Source of the DNA: Bactericera cockerelli
Taxonomy: Eukaryota > Arthropoda > Insecta > Hemiptera > Triozidae
DNA: 64,000 nt
Assembly (NCBI GenBank): GCA_024516035.1
Contig: CM044957.1
Span: 17,567,224 to 17,631,223 of the forward strand
Reading direction: 5' to 3'
Shown: one piece after another, positions 63,341 to 64,000 of the stretch
Position numbering within the stretch: the stretch's first letter is position 1
Layout of the letters: the number at the start of each line of letters is the position of its first letter
Made by a program: the position numbers and the translations under genes
The notes under the pieces: model-generated
Databases searched by the model: none
What the model was told of the DNA's origin: nothing
The model's input: only the letters and a program-made list of their open reading frames with translations

Positions 63341-64000
63341 TGTTTTATTATGCGTTTAGAAGTTTTATAATACGGCCCTAAAAGTTTTATTTGGGCAGTG
63401 AATATTAAAGTCTATTATAGAATATTTATTTTTCTGGCCTTAAAAGTAATGTGAGGAATAAAATTAAGGTCTGTTTGACCATTATGACTCCTTCCTCTTT
63501 GAAGTCTTTAGTCCGTAAAGAGTTCTAGTCGCAGGGAGAGGAAATGATACTAGTAGTTGCTAAATAGGGCCACATCCGGGTTGAGAAAGTAAGAATAAAA
63601 TGTCCTCATACTGTCGTCTCTGCAACTGTAAATGTTCACAACTTAATCCTGAGGGTCAGTCCTACTATTAGTTAGACGCAGCGTAATCACATGTGGCCTC
63701 AATAGAGAAATTTTCTCAGGCCAAGAAATTCTACATTGATATTGATCCAGGAAAACTGACTCATAAAAACACACATAGCCACGCGTACGTTTTGCAAAGA
63801 ACTTAGCTAGATTTTCGTCATGCATCAGGCTGGAACCCCAACCACCTGGTTCCGAGTGACTAAATAAAGCTATGTTGTAAAACACCTAACCAATTGGTGG
63901 GTGTTTGAAAACACCTATATAGGAAAGAAGTGTTTGGTGTTCTTCTCCCAATCAGATATGTGTTTCATGAAACACGTGACAGAGAAAACCACATTTTGTT
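63341..64000. other. Window end, no recognised feature
   Basis: AT-rich sequence without a supportable gene or repeat family. A short inverted word pair (GTGTTTTC and GAAAACAC type words around 63880-63990) is the only structure seen. Confidence 0.5.

Larger units (their letters stand above)
33036..64000 (+). other. Presumed yorkie intron (at least in part), repeat-rich
   Basis: The exon donor at 33036 opens an intron whose acceptor I could not find; the expected continuation of WW domain 1 (an NH...TTWEDPR-type segment) was not recognised up to 64000. The stretch may also contain other genes. Where no separate feature is listed (notably 35860-37500, 37850-38400, 41850-42240, 43320-44160, 46700-47400, 47640-51240, 51790-54090, 56660-57730, 57890-58970 and 60460-61960) I see AT-rich sequence without a supportable gene. 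Confidence 0.5.

Overview
This window is animal nuclear DNA, almost certainly from an insect. It is AT-rich and intron-rich, with GT-AG splicing and dense SINEs, MITEs and minisatellites. Two protein-coding genes can be named, both on the + strand. I lean towards a sap-feeding hemipteran such as a psyllid, but that is a guess from repeat style. A run of exactly 100 N at 55162-55261 and single-base indels inside tandem arrays and coding exons suggest a scaffolded long-read draft assembly.

Layout. Positions 1-24056 hold most of a glycogenin gene: the end of one upstream exon (1-31), a 16.6 kb intron full of repeats, then exons at 16654-16828, 18645-18807, 19350-19476, 20211-20384, about 21628-22328 and 22737-24056. 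These encode the GT8 glucosyltransferase domain, a His-rich insert, the C-terminal glycogen-synthase-binding motif and a long Pro/Ala/Thr tail. Splice phases agree from exon to exon. The exception is a one-base frameshift in exon 6, a second near the start of exon 7 and several in the tail. Positions 24057-31900 are intergenic and hold SINEs plus a 3.2 kb foldback element with a broken two-zinc-finger reading frame. Positions 32557-33035 are the first coding exon of Yorkie (YAP), with the TEAD-binding region, two Warts/LATS-type HxRxxS motifs and the start of WW domain 1. No later Yorkie exon was recognised, so 33036-64000 is probably intron at least in part.

That last region holds a piggyBac-like MITE, several 5S-derived SINEs, a cluster of minisatellites at 40.6-46.7 kb, a 530 bp foldback element, a hAT-like transposase gene next to the assembly gap, and LINE 3' ends.

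Repeats fall into recognisable families. There is a 5S rRNA-headed SINE, and tRNA-headed SINEs A, B and C. A repeat with a 147 bp in-frame period is present twice in opposite orientation. The most unusual signals are: a 25 bp minisatellite that repeats the glycogenin exon-3 donor site about 18 times; a SINE ending 15 bases before the exon-4 acceptor that appears to supply its branch point; a 346 bp TTAA-flanked element with five internal dyads; and a central domain shared by 5S-headed and tRNA-headed SINEs. No multigene prokaryote-like system, CRISPR array, genuine rRNA gene or convincing functional tRNA gene was found.
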